Below the pieces are notes generated by a model, which made no database searches, was not told the DNA's origin, and saw only the letters and a list, made by a program, of their open reading frames with translations. DNA of 64,000 bases from Acuticoccus yangtzensis. Lineage in GTDB: Bacteria > Pseudomonadota > Alphaproteobacteria > Rhizobiales > Amorphaceae. Position numbers and translations under genes: made by a program. Where the stretch lies: NCBI RefSeq assembly GCF_001927245.1, contig NZ_MJUX01000006.1:248001-312000 (forward strand), written 5' to 3'. This document shows, piece after piece, positions 15,814-24,622 of this stretch. The first letter of the stretch is position 1. Each line of letters opens with the position of its first letter.

Positions 15814-17070
15814 TCAGTGCGGCTTCTCGCCTTTCGCGTGCAGCCGGGCGCGGATCCGGCGCATCACCTTGTACACCAGGAAGGCGACCAGCGGCGCCAT
15901 GAGGCCGAGCGCCACATATTCCGACACCGGCAGGAGGTGCGTCGCCTTCAAGGCCCGCACGGGGTACGACAGAAGCCCCAAGAGATAGTAGCTGATCGCG
16001 ATCACCGACAGACCTTCCACCGCCTCCGACAGGATGAGCTGGCGGTACTGGTTGTCGGTCATCGTGCGCATGATCTCCTGGTTCGCCTTGTCCATGGAGA
16101 CGTCGACACGGGTGCGCAGGATGTCGAGCGCGCGGCCGATGGCCTTCGACAGGTCGTTCTGCCGCCGCTCGGTGGAGGAGATGGTACGCACCGCGGGCGC
16201 CAGACTTGCGGTGATGAAGCCCGACAGCGTCGCCCGTTCGTCGAGCTTGGTTTCCATCAGCGTCTGAAGCCGTTCTTCCACTAGCGTGGCATAGGCCCGG
16301 CTGGCGGCGAAACGGTAGCTGGTCGCCGCGCGCATCGCCTCCGTTCGGGCCGACAATTGCTGCAAGCGCTCCAGAATGTGCTCGTCGGTGTCGGTGCGGG
16401 CGGTCAGCGCTTCGGTCACGCTGGCGAGGTCCTCCTCCAGCGCGTTCAGAACCGGCATGTGGCGCCGCGCCTCGGCGATGCCGAGGAGGGCGAGGGTGCG
16501 GTAGGTCTCGGCTTCCAGCAGGCGCTGGATGCGGCGGCCGAGCTGGGCGGCCCCCATCGCCGGGGCTGCGACTTCGAAGGCGATGTAACCGTCCGGCCCC
16601 GGCCGCGCGATGGTCGCGAGGGTGAGGTCGCCGCGCAGCACGCCGCCGATGGTGCTGTCACTGGCCGGCAGCTTCGGCTCCGTGACGAGGTCCACCTTCA
16701 GCGCCACCATGAGCGCCGCATCGTCCGGCACGCGAGGCGCCATGCGGGCGATGCGCTCGGCCCCCGGCGCCGCACCCGCGGTGGAGATCACAGTGAGCGA
16801 CATGAACTCGGTGTGCGGCTCCAGGCGGACGATGAGGCTGCCGTCCTCGCGGATCGTGTGCGGCGCGTCGGCGGCGGACGCCTTGTCGAACACCGCGGCG
16901 TAGAGGCCGAGGCGCGTCTCGTCCGACGGGGTGAGGAAGGCGAGGTGGTAGATGACCGTCGGCGGGACGAGGGGAAGGTAGGGCCGGTCGTGCGCCTCCC
17001 AGATCGCCGTGTCACGGTCGGGGTGGCTGGCGAACGGCAGTTCACCGGCACCCAATGGTTTCATCGTCAC
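15814..17070 (-). CDS. DUF3422 family membrane-anchored protein
   Basis: A 418-residue protein of the DUF3422 family, common in alpha- and betaproteobacteria and without known function. The N-terminal soluble part carries HPDRDTAIWEAHDRPYLPL. A long middle region is helical and coiled-coil-like (around 200-330, with SSTERRQNDLSKAIGRALD). Near the C-terminus are two hydrophobic segments (VEGLSVIAISYYLLGLLSYP and YVALGLMAPLVAFLVYKV) that make a hairpin membrane anchor. The chosen GTG at 17070 has GGAGG seven bases upstream; the next candidate, ATG at 17064, is farther from it. The topology resembles magnesium-transporter-like and RMD1-type proteins, but that is only structural analogy. Confidence 0.87.
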   Translation of the reverse strand: MTMKPLGAGELPFASHPDRDTAIWEAHDRPYLPLVPPTVIYHLAFLTPSDETRLGLYAAVFDKASAADAPHTIREDGSLIVRLEPHTEFMSLTVISTAGAAPGAERIARMAPRVPDDAALMVALKVDLVTEPKLPASDSTIGGVLRGDLTLATIARPGPDGYIAFEVAAPAMGAAQLGRRIQRLLEAETYRTLALLGIAEARRHMPVLNALEEDLASVTEALTARTDTDEHILERLQQLSARTEAMRAATSYRFAASRAYATLVEERLQTLMETKLDERATLSGFITASLAPAVRTISSTERRQNDLSKAIGRALDILRTRVDVSMDKANQEIMRTMTDNQYRQLILSEAVEGLSVIAISYYLLGLLSYPVRALKATHLLPVSEYVALGLMAPLVAFLVYKVMRRIRARLHAKGEKPH

Positions 17071-17246
17071 GGCCCGTCCTCCGCCCGCCTCGAGGACCAC
17101 GTTGGCGGTGAACAGGACCAGCCGCAACCGCCAGCGGGCCGATCATCGTGCGATCATGGTCGAGTGTTGCGACATTCCGCCACGCAGCCCGTCCCGCAGG
17201 GTCGCCGTCGCGACCGCAACAGGCGCAGGGCGGGTGGCGGTGTCGC

Positions 17247-18011
17247 TCAGCTCTGCAGGAACTTCACCATCGGCAACAGCAGCGCGCGCGGGCCGTGCCG
17301 CGTGACGACCGACGACATCTTGTTCTGCCAACCCGGCACGACGACGCGGCGTCCGGCGCGAAAGCCCTTCCACCCCGCGTCCGCCACCTCGGCGGAGGTC
17401 ATGCGCTGGATGGTCTTGAAGAGGCGCGTCCTGTCCATCCCGGAGACCGCGCCGAACTCGGACGTTGTCGGCCCCGGGCAGAGCGCGGAGATCGTCACTC
17501 CCTGGCCGCGGCATTCCTCCGCAAGCGCCTCCGACAGGGAGAGCACGAACGCCTTCGTTGCATAATAGACCGACACGTAGGGGCCCGGCAGAAAGGCCGC
17601 GGTGGACGCGACGTTCAGGATGCCGCCGTGGCGCCGCTCGACCAGCGCCGGAAGGACGCGGTGGGAGAGCTCGACCAGCGCGCGGATGTTGAGGTCCACC
17701 ATGCCGAGCTGCTGCTCCAGCGGCTCCTTTGCGAAGGCCCCCGCGTGGCCGAACCCGGCATTGTTGACGAGAACGTCCACCGGGCGGCCATAGCGCGCGA
17801 CCTCGGCCATCAGCGCCTCGGGGGCGCCGCGATCGGTGAGGTCGAGCGGGACCACGTGGGTTTCGACGGGCAGCTCCGCGGCGAGCGCACGAAGGCGATC
17901 CTCGCGGCGGGCAACGAGGATGAGATCGACCCCGTCAGCGGCGATGCGCTGGGCGAGGGCTTCTCCGATGCCGGACGACGCGCCGGTGACGAGGGCGAGC
18001 TTTGGGACCAT
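17247..18011 (-). CDS. Short-chain dehydrogenase/reductase
   Basis: A 254-residue classical SDR oxidoreductase. Visible are the NAD(P)-binding TGASSGIGEALA (residues 9-20), ARRED (residues 34-38, an arginine pair that favours NADP), the structural VLVNNAGFGH and the catalytic Ser and YYATK. The order VPLDLTDRGAPEAL and SALCPGPTTSEF also fit the DltE/YqjQ-like group. Substrate is not predictable. It lies upstream of the DUF3422 gene on the same strand with a 176-bp gap, so a shared transcript is possible but not obvious. Confidence 0.9.
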   Translation of the reverse strand: MVPKLALVTGASSGIGEALAQRIAADGVDLILVARREDRLRALAAELPVETHVVPLDLTDRGAPEALMAEVARYGRPVDVLVNNAGFGHAGAFAKEPLEQQLGMVDLNIRALVELSHRVLPALVERRHGGILNVASTAAFLPGPYVSVYYATKAFVLSLSEALAEECRGQGVTISALCPGPTTSEFGAVSGMDRTRLFKTIQRMTSAEVADAGWKGFRAGRRVVVPGWQNKMSSVVTRHGPRALLLPMVKFLQS

Positions 18012-18121
18012 GAGGGGGAAAGTGCGATCTAAAGACAGAACGGCAAGGTTTAATCCATATTAAAACATGGAAATTCCGACCGGCGTCCCGCGGGATGGTG
18101 AAGTCGGTGCGGCGGACCGCC

Positions 18122-19438
18122 TCAGTCGCGGCTCTGGTCCGCGGCGCCTGGGCGCGGGATCTGCGGCAACGCGAGACGATCGCGGATCGAGAACCAGGTC
18201 ATCGCGAGGACGGCGAGGGGGCCGAGAAAGCGTGTCCCGCCGGGAAATGGCGGGACCGGCATGTGGGCGAACACATCGAGCCGCCCCGTGTCGCCGCCGA
18301 TGGCTTCGGCGATCACCTTGCCGGCAAACGTGGCGAGACCCAACCCCTGGCCGGAGAATCCGGCCGCGGCATAAACGCCCGGCTGCAACCGGCGAATGTA
18401 GGGACAGCGGGTGCGCGTGATCCCCAAGGTGCCGGACCACGCGGCGGCGATCGGCACATCCTTGAGCTGCGGATAGACCTCGTCGATGTAGGGCCGCACG
18501 ATGGCGGCGACGTCGGCCGCCACGGGGCCGTAGCTCTCGCCTCCGCCGAAAATCAGCCGGTTCTCCGCGTCGACACGGAAATAGCGGATCACCGCGCGCG
18601 TGTCGGCCACCGCCTCGCCACCCGGAATGGGCGAGATGTCGAGCGGCTCCGTCGCGGCGATGTGGTTGACGAGGGGGAGCACCCGCGTCTCGATCCTGGG
18701 CTCCAGCCCGGAGAGGTAGCCGTTGCCGGCGAGGAGCACCGCATCGGCGGCGATCTCGTGCGCCCGTGCCCCGCGCCGCCGCACGGTGACGGTGACGCTG
18801 CCGGGCCCTGCGGTGTAGCCCTCCGCCGTCGTCATCGGGAAGAGGTGCGCGCCGGCCTTCTCCGCCGCCTCCGCCAGCGCGGTCACGAGGGCGAGGGGGT
18901 TGAGGTGCCCGCCGGTGGAATCGTGCGCCCCGCCGACATAGCGCTCGGTGCCGATGGCCGCCGCCAGCTCGGCGCGGTCCATGATCTCCGGCGTCACGCC
19001 GTAGCGTTCATAAAGGTGGTCGGCGTAGGAGCGGATATCGTCGAAGGCGGCCGGGGTGTGGGCCGCGTCGATCAGGCCGGGGCGGAAGTCGCAGTCGGCG
19101 CCGAACTCGGCCCGCAGCGTGTGGACGAGGCCGACCGCCTCTTCGCCGAGCTCCCATAGCTCGTCGGCCAGCGTCTCGCCGAGATGCTTGGTCAGCCAGA
19201 TCTGATCACGCCGCTGACCGGGATGAAGCTGGCCGCCGTTGCGCCCGGAGGCCCCTTCGCCGATGCCGTTGGCCTCGATCACCGCCACGTTGCGTCCGGC
19301 GAGCGCCAAGTGATAGGCGGCCGACAGCCCCGTCAGCCCGCCGCCGACGATGACGACGTCCGCCCGCTCCGGCAGCGCGTCAGCCGGCGTTTCGGGCGCG
19401 GGAACCGCCGCGTCCTCGGCATAAACGGTGTCCGACAT
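18122..19438 (-). CDS. puuB: FAD-dependent amine oxidase, gamma-glutamylputrescine oxidoreductase-like
   Basis: A 438-residue flavoprotein of the DAO family. The dinucleotide-binding motif is VVIVGGGLTGLSAAYHLA (about residues 28-45), followed by SGRNGGQLHPGQR, typical of the PuuB/OrdL subgroup. C-terminal blocks are YFRVDAENRLIFGGGESYG and YAAAGFSGQGLGLATFAGK. PuuB oxidises gamma-glutamylputrescine to the aldehyde in the Puu putrescine degradation route. It follows the glutamine-synthetase-like puuA by 9 bp on the same strand, which supports the assignment. Related enzymes oxidise other gamma-glutamylamines, so substrate is inferred from the pair. Confidence 0.87.
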   Translation of the reverse strand: MSDTVYAEDAAVPAPETPADALPERADVVIVGGGLTGLSAAYHLALAGRNVAVIEANGIGEGASGRNGGQLHPGQRRDQIWLTKHLGETLADELWELGEEAVGLVHTLRAEFGADCDFRPGLIDAAHTPAAFDDIRSYADHLYERYGVTPEIMDRAELAAAIGTERYVGGAHDSTGGHLNPLALVTALAEAAEKAGAHLFPMTTAEGYTAGPGSVTVTVRRRGARAHEIAADAVLLAGNGYLSGLEPRIETRVLPLVNHIAATEPLDISPIPGGEAVADTRAVIRYFRVDAENRLIFGGGESYGPVAADVAAIVRPYIDEVYPQLKDVPIAAAWSGTLGITRTRCPYIRRLQPGVYAAAGFSGQGLGLATFAGKVIAEAIGGDTGRLDVFAHMPVPPFPGGTRFLGPLAVLAMTWFSIRDRLALPQIPRPGAADQSRD

Positions 19439-19447
19439 CAGCGCCCC

Positions 19448-20872
19448 TCAGACGTTGAGGAGGAGATACTCGCGCTCCCACGGGCTGATCACGCGCATAT
19501 AGGTCTCGTACTCGGCCTGCTTGATCGCCCGGTAGGTGGACACGAAGCTCTTGCCGAAGATGTCGACCAGCGGGTCGCACTCCTCGAACAGGGTGATGGC
19601 GTTGAGGATGTCGCGCGGCAGGCCGAAGGGGAGTGCGGAGGCGGACCCGTCGATCGGATCGTCCGGGTGCTGGCCTTCGTCGAGCCCCAGCAGCCCGCAC
19701 GCCAGCGAGGCGGCGATGGCGAGATAGGGGTTGGAGTCCGACGAGGGGATGCGGTTCTCCAGCCGCCGCGCACCGGGAGGGCCGTGCGGCACGCGCAGGC
19801 CCACGGTGCGGTTGTCGTAGCCCCAGGAGACGTTCGTGGGCGAGGCGGAATCGCGCACCAGGCGGCGGTAGGAGTTCACGTAGGGCGCCAGCACGCACAT
19901 CACCGCCGGCAGGTACTTCTGGTGACCGGCGATGAAGTAGAAGAACTCCTTCGTCGGGTTGCCGTCGTCGTCCGAGAAGATGGTCTTGCCGGTTTCCGTG
20001 TCGACCAGCGAGGCGTGGATGTGCATCGCTGAGCCCGGCTCGCCGGACATCGGTTTCGCCATGAAGGTTGCGTACATCTTATGCCGCAGCGCCGCCTCGC
20101 GAATGGTGCGCTTGAACAGGAAGACCTGGTCGGCGAGGTCCACCGCGTCGCCGTGCAGGAGGTTGATCTCCATCTGCGCGGCGCCCTCTTCGTGGATGAG
20201 GGTGTCGATCTCCAGCCCTTGGGCCTCGGCATAGTCGTAGATGTCGTCGAACAGATCGTCGAACTCGTTCACGGCGGCGATCGAGAAGGACTGGCGGCCG
20301 ATCTCCGGCCGGCCGGAGCGGCCGATCGGCGGCTCGAGCGGGTAGTCCGGATCGGTGTTCGGCTTGACGAGGTAGAATTCGATCTCGGGCGCAACGACCG
20401 GCCGCAGCCCCTTGCGCTCGTAAAGCTCGACGACGCGCTTCAACACGTTGCGCGGGGCGTGGTCGACCGGGCGGCCGTCCTTGTGGCGCGCATCGTGGAT
20501 GAGCTGCGCCGCCGGGTCGGACGCCCAGGGCACGATGGCGAGGGTGGAATAGTCCGGGTCGAAGATGAGGTCGCCGTCGGTCGGATCGTAGACGAACTCG
20601 CCGTCCTCGGGCGGATAATCGCCCGAAATGGTCTGCGCGAAGATCGACGTCGGCATGGTGATGGAGGGGGAGCGGGCGAACTTCTCCGTCGGCATCATCT
20701 TGCCGCGGGCGACGCCGGCCTGGTCGGGGACGATGCACTCCACATCCTGGATCCCGCGGGACTTCAGCCATTCCACGGCGGACTTGTGGTCCGGCACCCC
20801 GCGGGCGCGGGTGGCGGTGGCGTCGAGCGCCGAGACGGAAGGAGGGGTCTTCTGATCCACGTGTGGTGCCAT
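19448..20872 (-). CDS. puuA: Glutamine synthetase family protein, gamma-glutamylputrescine synthetase-like
   Basis: A type I glutamine synthetase-like ligase, 474 residues from the ATG at 20872. Family motifs include the N-terminal beta-grasp region (ECIVPDQAGVARGKMMP), VVAPEIEFYLVKP, the AMHIHASL block, and ARRLENRIPSSDSNPYLAIA at the active site. The fused puuA-puuB layout suggests it ligates glutamate to putrescine or another polyamine, the first step of the Puu pathway, rather than making glutamine. The first 40 residues are variable; an in-frame ATG at 20929 would add 19 residues and neither start has a strong Shine-Dalgarno. No PuuC, PuuD or PuuR is seen nearby. Confidence 0.87.
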   Translation of the reverse strand: MAPHVDQKTPPSVSALDATATRARGVPDHKSAVEWLKSRGIQDVECIVPDQAGVARGKMMPTEKFARSPSITMPTSIFAQTISGDYPPEDGEFVYDPTDGDLIFDPDYSTLAIVPWASDPAAQLIHDARHKDGRPVDHAPRNVLKRVVELYERKGLRPVVAPEIEFYLVKPNTDPDYPLEPPIGRSGRPEIGRQSFSIAAVNEFDDLFDDIYDYAEAQGLEIDTLIHEEGAAQMEINLLHGDAVDLADQVFLFKRTIREAALRHKMYATFMAKPMSGEPGSAMHIHASLVDTETGKTIFSDDDGNPTKEFFYFIAGHQKYLPAVMCVLAPYVNSYRRLVRDSASPTNVSWGYDNRTVGLRVPHGPPGARRLENRIPSSDSNPYLAIAASLACGLLGLDEGQHPDDPIDGSASALPFGLPRDILNAITLFEECDPLVDIFGKSFVSTYRAIKQAEYETYMRVISPWEREYLLLNV

Positions 20873-21275
20873 TGGGAGTGGGGCCCCGCATTGGGAGCAT
20901 CCCCCCATCAGACCTCGCTCAGCCCTCATGTCAACGCCTGGGGCCCCGCGAAGGCGGCCAGGGCTGGCCCCGAGCCGTCATTTGTGGCGATCGGCGCGGC
21001 GCCTGTGGATGGGTCCGGCGTCCGCCGCGGCAACGGATCAGCGCGGTCATCCACCGGAGGGCACCCAACCGCGGTGACCGGGCGGCATGGCCGCTCCCAA
21101 AAAATCGCATGATGGATATAGCCGAAACGGAACCAAGCTCTCCGCCAGCCATTTATTCAGCGTGATGCAGCTGCGCCGCGAATGCAAGGTTCACCGAGGT
21201 GAAACCACGCAGCACGCAACAATCCGTCGGAAGAAAATTCCGACGTTATCAGAAACAGACCTAGAAGGCTTAGTC
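20873..21275. promoter_or_regulatory. Divergent intergenic region with a hairpin before the PRC-barrel gene
   Basis: About 400 bp between divergent puuA and the PRC-barrel gene, becoming AT-richer toward the latter. A perfect 8-bp stem (CGTCGGAA GAAAA TTCCGACG) at 21225-21245 lies about 30 bp before the PRC-barrel start and would sit in its 5' leader. A second short inverted repeat (GTTCACC GA GGTGAAAC) lies near 21190. Promoters for both genes are expected here; I could not fix -35/-10 boxes. Confidence 0.4.
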
Positions 21276-22025
21276 ATGTCTGCGAAGAAAAACCTTTGGC
21301 TTGCGACCGCGTCTGCTCTGGTGCTGTTTTCGGCAGCCCCCGTCATGGCGCAGAACGCCCCGAATGTGACCGTGGTGAAGACAGACGGCCCGGCCGAGCA
21401 GGCGGGCGAGAAGATCGACAACGCCGCCGCCGCGACCGCTGACGCCGCCGGCGACGCCGCGGACGCCACCGTTGATGCGGCTGGCGATGCCGCGAACGCG
21501 ACCGCCGACGCCGCTCACGATGCGGCCGACGCCGCCCAGTCCGCCGCCAACGACGCGGCTGAAGCGGCCGAAGAGACCGCCGACGCTGCCGATGCGGCGA
21601 TCGACGAGGCGACCGAGGTCGACACGGAAGTCGCCGAGGGCACCCCGGTCGAGGGCCAGATCTTCGAGCAGTCGCCGAACACCTACCTCGCCTCTTCGCT
21701 CATGGGCGCCACCATCTACAACGCGTCCGACGAGGAAGTGGGTGACGTGAGCGACATGATCGTGACCGCCGACGGTTCGATCGAAGGCGTCGTGGTCGGC
21801 GTCGGCGGCTTCCTCGGCATCGGCGAAAAGGACGTCGCGATCGAGCTGAGCCGCGTCGAGATGACGACCGACGAGGACGGCAACCCGACCTTCATGGCCG
21901 ATCTGACGGCCGAAGAGCTCGAGGCCGCCCCGGCCTTCATGACGGCCGAGGACGCCGCGATGGAAGCGGAAGCCACCTCCTCCACCGCCGGCACCATGGG
22001 CACCGCTCCGGCCGCGACCAACTAA
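21276..22025 (+). CDS. Secreted PRC-barrel protein with alanine-rich 11-residue repeats
   Basis: A 249-residue exported protein. The signal peptide MSAKKNLWLATASALVLFSA ends near PVMAQ. Residues 56-110 are five head-to-tail 11-residue units of the type DAAGDAADATV, strongly alanine- and aspartate-rich, predicted to form a long amphipathic helix like late-embryogenesis-abundant (LEA) or apolipoprotein-like repeats. Residues about 140-225 form a PRC-barrel domain (LASSLMGATIYNASDEEVGD, then VVGVGGFLGIGEKDVAIEL). The tail is threonine- and alanine-rich. PRC-barrel proteins of Rhizobiales are common and mostly uncharacterised; the repeat suggests a stress or envelope role, which is inference. The start at 21276 has AGAAGG upstream and gives a clean signal peptide. 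A strong terminator follows. Confidence 0.85.
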   Translation: MSAKKNLWLATASALVLFSAAPVMAQNAPNVTVVKTDGPAEQAGEKIDNAAAATADAAGDAADATVDAAGDAANATADAAHDAADAAQSAANDAAEAAEETADAADAAIDEATEVDTEVAEGTPVEGQIFEQSPNTYLASSLMGATIYNASDEEVGDVSDMIVTADGSIEGVVVGVGGFLGIGEKDVAIELSRVEMTTDEDGNPTFMADLTAEELEAAPAFMTAEDAAMEAEATSSTAGTMGTAPAATN

Positions 22026-22058
22026 GCGGCCTGCGCCGAACATAGACCGATCGTCGAA

Positions 22059-22084
22059 GGGGGCCGCCACGCGGCCCCCTTTTT
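22059..22084 (+). terminator. Rho-independent terminator after the PRC-barrel gene
   Basis: A perfect 9-bp stem, GGGGGCCGC paired with GCGGCCCCC around CAC, is followed by five T residues. It lies 34 bp after the stop of the PRC-barrel gene and marks it as a single-gene transcript. Confidence 0.9.
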
Positions 22085-22148
22085 CGTGCCGCCGGCTTCT
22101 TTCGGTGCCGCGGCTTCGTCGTTCGTCCCGCGCCTTCGTCGCGCTGCG

Positions 22149-22991
22149 TCAGGCCGCGTCCGCGGAAGGTCCGCTCGCCTTGGGCTGAACGATCTGGCGG
22201 TGCGGATAGGGGATCGACATCCCGTCCGCCTCAATCCTCTCCTTGGCGCGCTTGGTCAGCTCGCGCTTCATCGGCCAATAGTCGTCGGCGGCGACCCACA
22301 CGCGCAAGGTGAGATCGACCGAGGATTCGCCGATATCGCTGACGAAGGCGTCCGGCGCGGGCTCGGCCAGCACCTTCGGATGGGTGTGCGCCAAGGTGCG
22401 CAAGGTGGCGAGCCCCTTGTCGATCGAATCGCCGTAGTCGATGCCGACGTCGATATCGAGCATCCGCGTGGCATAGACAGAGTAGTTGGTGACCGTCGCG
22501 CCCCAAACCTCCGAGTTGGGCATCAGCTTCTGAATATTGTCGAAGGTGGCGAGTTCGGTGAGGAAGAGGGAGATGGACTTGACCGTCCCCGCATGGCCCG
22601 AGACCTCGATATAGTCCCCGATCTTGAACGGGCGCATGACGATGATCATCACCCCCGCGGCGAGCGAGGTGAGCGAGCCCTGCAGCGCCAGGCCCACCGC
22701 CAGTGACGCCGCGCCGAGCACGGCGACGAGGCTCGCCGTCTGCACCCCGGCGATGTTGAGGGCGACGATCAAGAGGATCGCCAGGATCCCGTAGTAGAAG
22801 AGCGATGCGAGGAAGCTCTCGACGATCGGGTCGAGATGGTCCGAGCGGTCCAGATACCCCACCAGCCAGGCGCGAAGCCGCTTGGCCAGCCACCATCCGA
22901 CGATGAGGACGACGACGGCGGTCAAGATGTTCATGCCCTGCACGGCGAGCCATGCGGTCAGGGACTCGATGAGCGAACGGGTCTGGTCCAT
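22149..22991 (-). CDS. mscS: Small-conductance mechanosensitive channel (MscS)
   Basis: A 280-residue MscS channel close to the minimal Escherichia coli type. Three transmembrane helices lie at about 17-35, 63-82 and 88-118. The pore-lining third helix carries the glycine/alanine pattern GAASLAVGLALQGSLTSLAAG, followed by MIIVMRPFKIGDYIEVSGHAG at the start of the beta domain. The C-terminal alpha-beta domain ends in a short tail. The channel opens under membrane tension and releases solutes after hypo-osmotic shock. It is a single gene, convergent with the PRC-barrel gene across a terminator. Confidence 0.93.
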   Translation of the reverse strand: MDQTRSLIESLTAWLAVQGMNILTAVVVLIVGWWLAKRLRAWLVGYLDRSDHLDPIVESFLASLFYYGILAILLIVALNIAGVQTASLVAVLGAASLAVGLALQGSLTSLAAGVMIIVMRPFKIGDYIEVSGHAGTVKSISLFLTELATFDNIQKLMPNSEVWGATVTNYSVYATRMLDIDVGIDYGDSIDKGLATLRTLAHTHPKVLAEPAPDAFVSDIGESSVDLTLRVWVAADDYWPMKRELTKRAKERIEADGMSIPYPHRQIVQPKASGPSADAA

Positions 22992-23159
22992 AAGCGGCCT
23001 CGTTTATTCACGCCGCCATTGGAGACTGATCGGGCCGCGCGCGATACCCCCGACGTGCGGCGCGCCTCCCGCTGCGCGGTTCACCGAGCCCTCCGGACCT
23101 CATTCGCGGGACGCGGCGCCATCGCAGGCGGCACCTTGCCGCGGGTGTTCGTCGCCCAC

Positions 23160-23396
23160 TCAGTCGCGCTCGCCGTCGTCTGACACGGCGTCGCCCGGCC
23201 CGTCCGCGTCGGCGGGAACCGGCCCTCCCCGGCCGGCCGATTGGCCCGCCGCCGAGCCGTCCGGCATCGCATCGTCCGGTGCCGAATCATCCGCGCCCGG
23301 CACACTCTCGCGACCGCGCACCTGCGCCTTGCGCCGCTTCAAATTGGCACGCAGCCGCTCCGCCAGCCGCTGATTGCGCTCTTCACGCTGCGTCAC
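23160..23396 (-). CDS. Small basic-acidic hypothetical protein
   Basis: A 78-residue protein from a GTG start. The N-terminal half (MTQREERNQRLAERLRANLK, then RRKAQVRGR) is a basic helix seen in many short conserved Rhizobiales proteins. The C-terminal half is acidic, disordered and rich in Gly, Asp and Pro. No enzyme motif or membrane segment is visible. It lies 169 bp upstream of mscS on the same strand and diverges from the secreted binding-protein-like gene. Function unknown. Confidence 0.6.
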   Translation of the reverse strand: MTQREERNQRLAERLRANLKRRKAQVRGRESVPGADDSAPDDAMPDGSAAGQSAGRGGPVPADADGPGDAVSDDGERD

Positions 23397-23493
23397 AATT
23401 TCATGCCCCCCGCGCGATGACCTTTGTTCCGTGCGCCCGCCAACCTTATCTAAGGCCCACCGATCGCGTCACCGATCAGAAAGGGCTTCTAGC

Positions 23494-24477
23494 ATGAAAC
23501 GACTGCTCGTCCTCGCTGCCGTCCTCGGCATGACGACAGCCGCCTCGGCACAAACCACGCAGATCCTCATCTACACCGGCGGCGCACCGACCGGCGAAGG
23601 CTCCACCTACCACAACGGCATGGGCCAGGCGGTGGAGGAGCAACTGATCGAGCTGGCCCGCCCGTTCGGCTACGAGGTGAAGCGCGTGCCCTCGGGCGGC
23701 GCGGTCGCCAACGCCAACGCCTGCGCCGCCGAGACCGGCAACATCTGCTTCGGCATCGGCCAGGGCGGGATCGACTACGAGGCGGTCGCGTCCGGCGGGG
23801 CGCAAATCATCCGCAACGATCTGCCGGGCGAATGCGCCATGGCCTTCACCACCGAGCAGCGCCTGCCCAACTGGCGCTCGGTGATGGACAATGCCCGCCG
23901 CGTGTCCTTCGTGGTTCCGGAAGGCTCAGGCTCGGAAGCCTTCATCCGCAAGCTCTTCGCGGCCGAGCCGTCGCTGCAGGGGATCGAGCCCACCTTCGTC
24001 TATGCGCGCGGCCAGCAGGCGATCTTCGAGGCGGTGCGGGCTCAGCGCGGCGCGGTCGGCGTCTTCTACGCCTACCCCAATCCGACCGACGGCATGGTCA
24101 ACGCAGCCTATGATGCCGGCATGAACATCATGGGCATCCTGTCCCCGGCGGTGGCGGAGGGGTCGGACGACTTCTACCTCAACCGCAAGGCGCCCTACGA
24201 CCTCTCCTGGTTCGGCCTGGGCGAGACGAAGACCGTTCCGGCCATGTGCTCCAAGGCGCTCCTGTTCGCTGGCAACCCCGACAAGCTGACCGACACCTGG
24301 GCCCAAGGCGACTACGAAGAGTTCATTCAGAAGCTGAAGGACATGCCCGCGGAGGCCTTCATCCCGCAGGGCGGCCCTCTCGCCAAACTCATGCTCGAAG
24401 TGGAACAGCTTTCGGAAGAATACGGCGTGACCGAGATGGTGCGCGATCTCGAGCAGCAGGTGTCCGAGCGCTTCTGA
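23494..24477 (+). CDS. Secreted substrate-binding-like protein of unknown ligand
   Basis: A 327-residue protein with a signal peptide (MKRLLVLAAVLGMTTAASAQ) and a periplasmic binding protein type 2 look: a small-residue-rich first strand and loop (ILIYTGGAPTGEGSTYHN), internal GSGSEAFIRKLFAAEP and GAVGVFYAYPNP, and helical C-terminus. Paired cysteines (NACAAETGNICFG) may form a disulphide. The pattern recalls TAXI-type TRAP receptors and phosphate- or phosphonate-type binding proteins, but no permease gene is adjacent, so it could also be a sensor domain or a free binding protein. The chosen ATG at 23494 gives the signal peptide at once. It converges with luxR across a strong hairpin. Confidence 0.7.
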   Translation: MKRLLVLAAVLGMTTAASAQTTQILIYTGGAPTGEGSTYHNGMGQAVEEQLIELARPFGYEVKRVPSGGAVANANACAAETGNICFGIGQGGIDYEAVASGGAQIIRNDLPGECAMAFTTEQRLPNWRSVMDNARRVSFVVPEGSGSEAFIRKLFAAEPSLQGIEPTFVYARGQQAIFEAVRAQRGAVGVFYAYPNPTDGMVNAAYDAGMNIMGILSPAVAEGSDDFYLNRKAPYDLSWFGLGETKTVPAMCSKALLFAGNPDKLTDTWAQGDYEEFIQKLKDMPAEAFIPQGGPLAKLMLEVEQLSEEYGVTEMVRDLEQQVSERF

Positions 24478-24547
24478 CGACGCGCCTACCGCGGCTCGGC
24501 GGCGCCCGCCACCGCGCCGCCGGCCCTCTCCACGCTCCATGCTCCAC

Positions 24548-24569
24548 GCGGCGCCCTCCGGGGCGCCGC
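24548..24569. terminator. GC-rich hairpin between convergent genes
   Basis: GCGGCGCCC at 24548-24556 pairs with GGGCGCCGC at 24561-24569 around a 4-base loop. It lies in the 145-bp gap between the convergent binding-protein-like and luxR genes. No T-run follows on the plus strand, so termination is plausible but not certain. Confidence 0.45.
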
Positions 24570-24622
24570 CTCAACGCACCTTTGCGCCTTCTCCCGCCTC
24601 CGCCCCCGTCGCGGCCGCCTGA

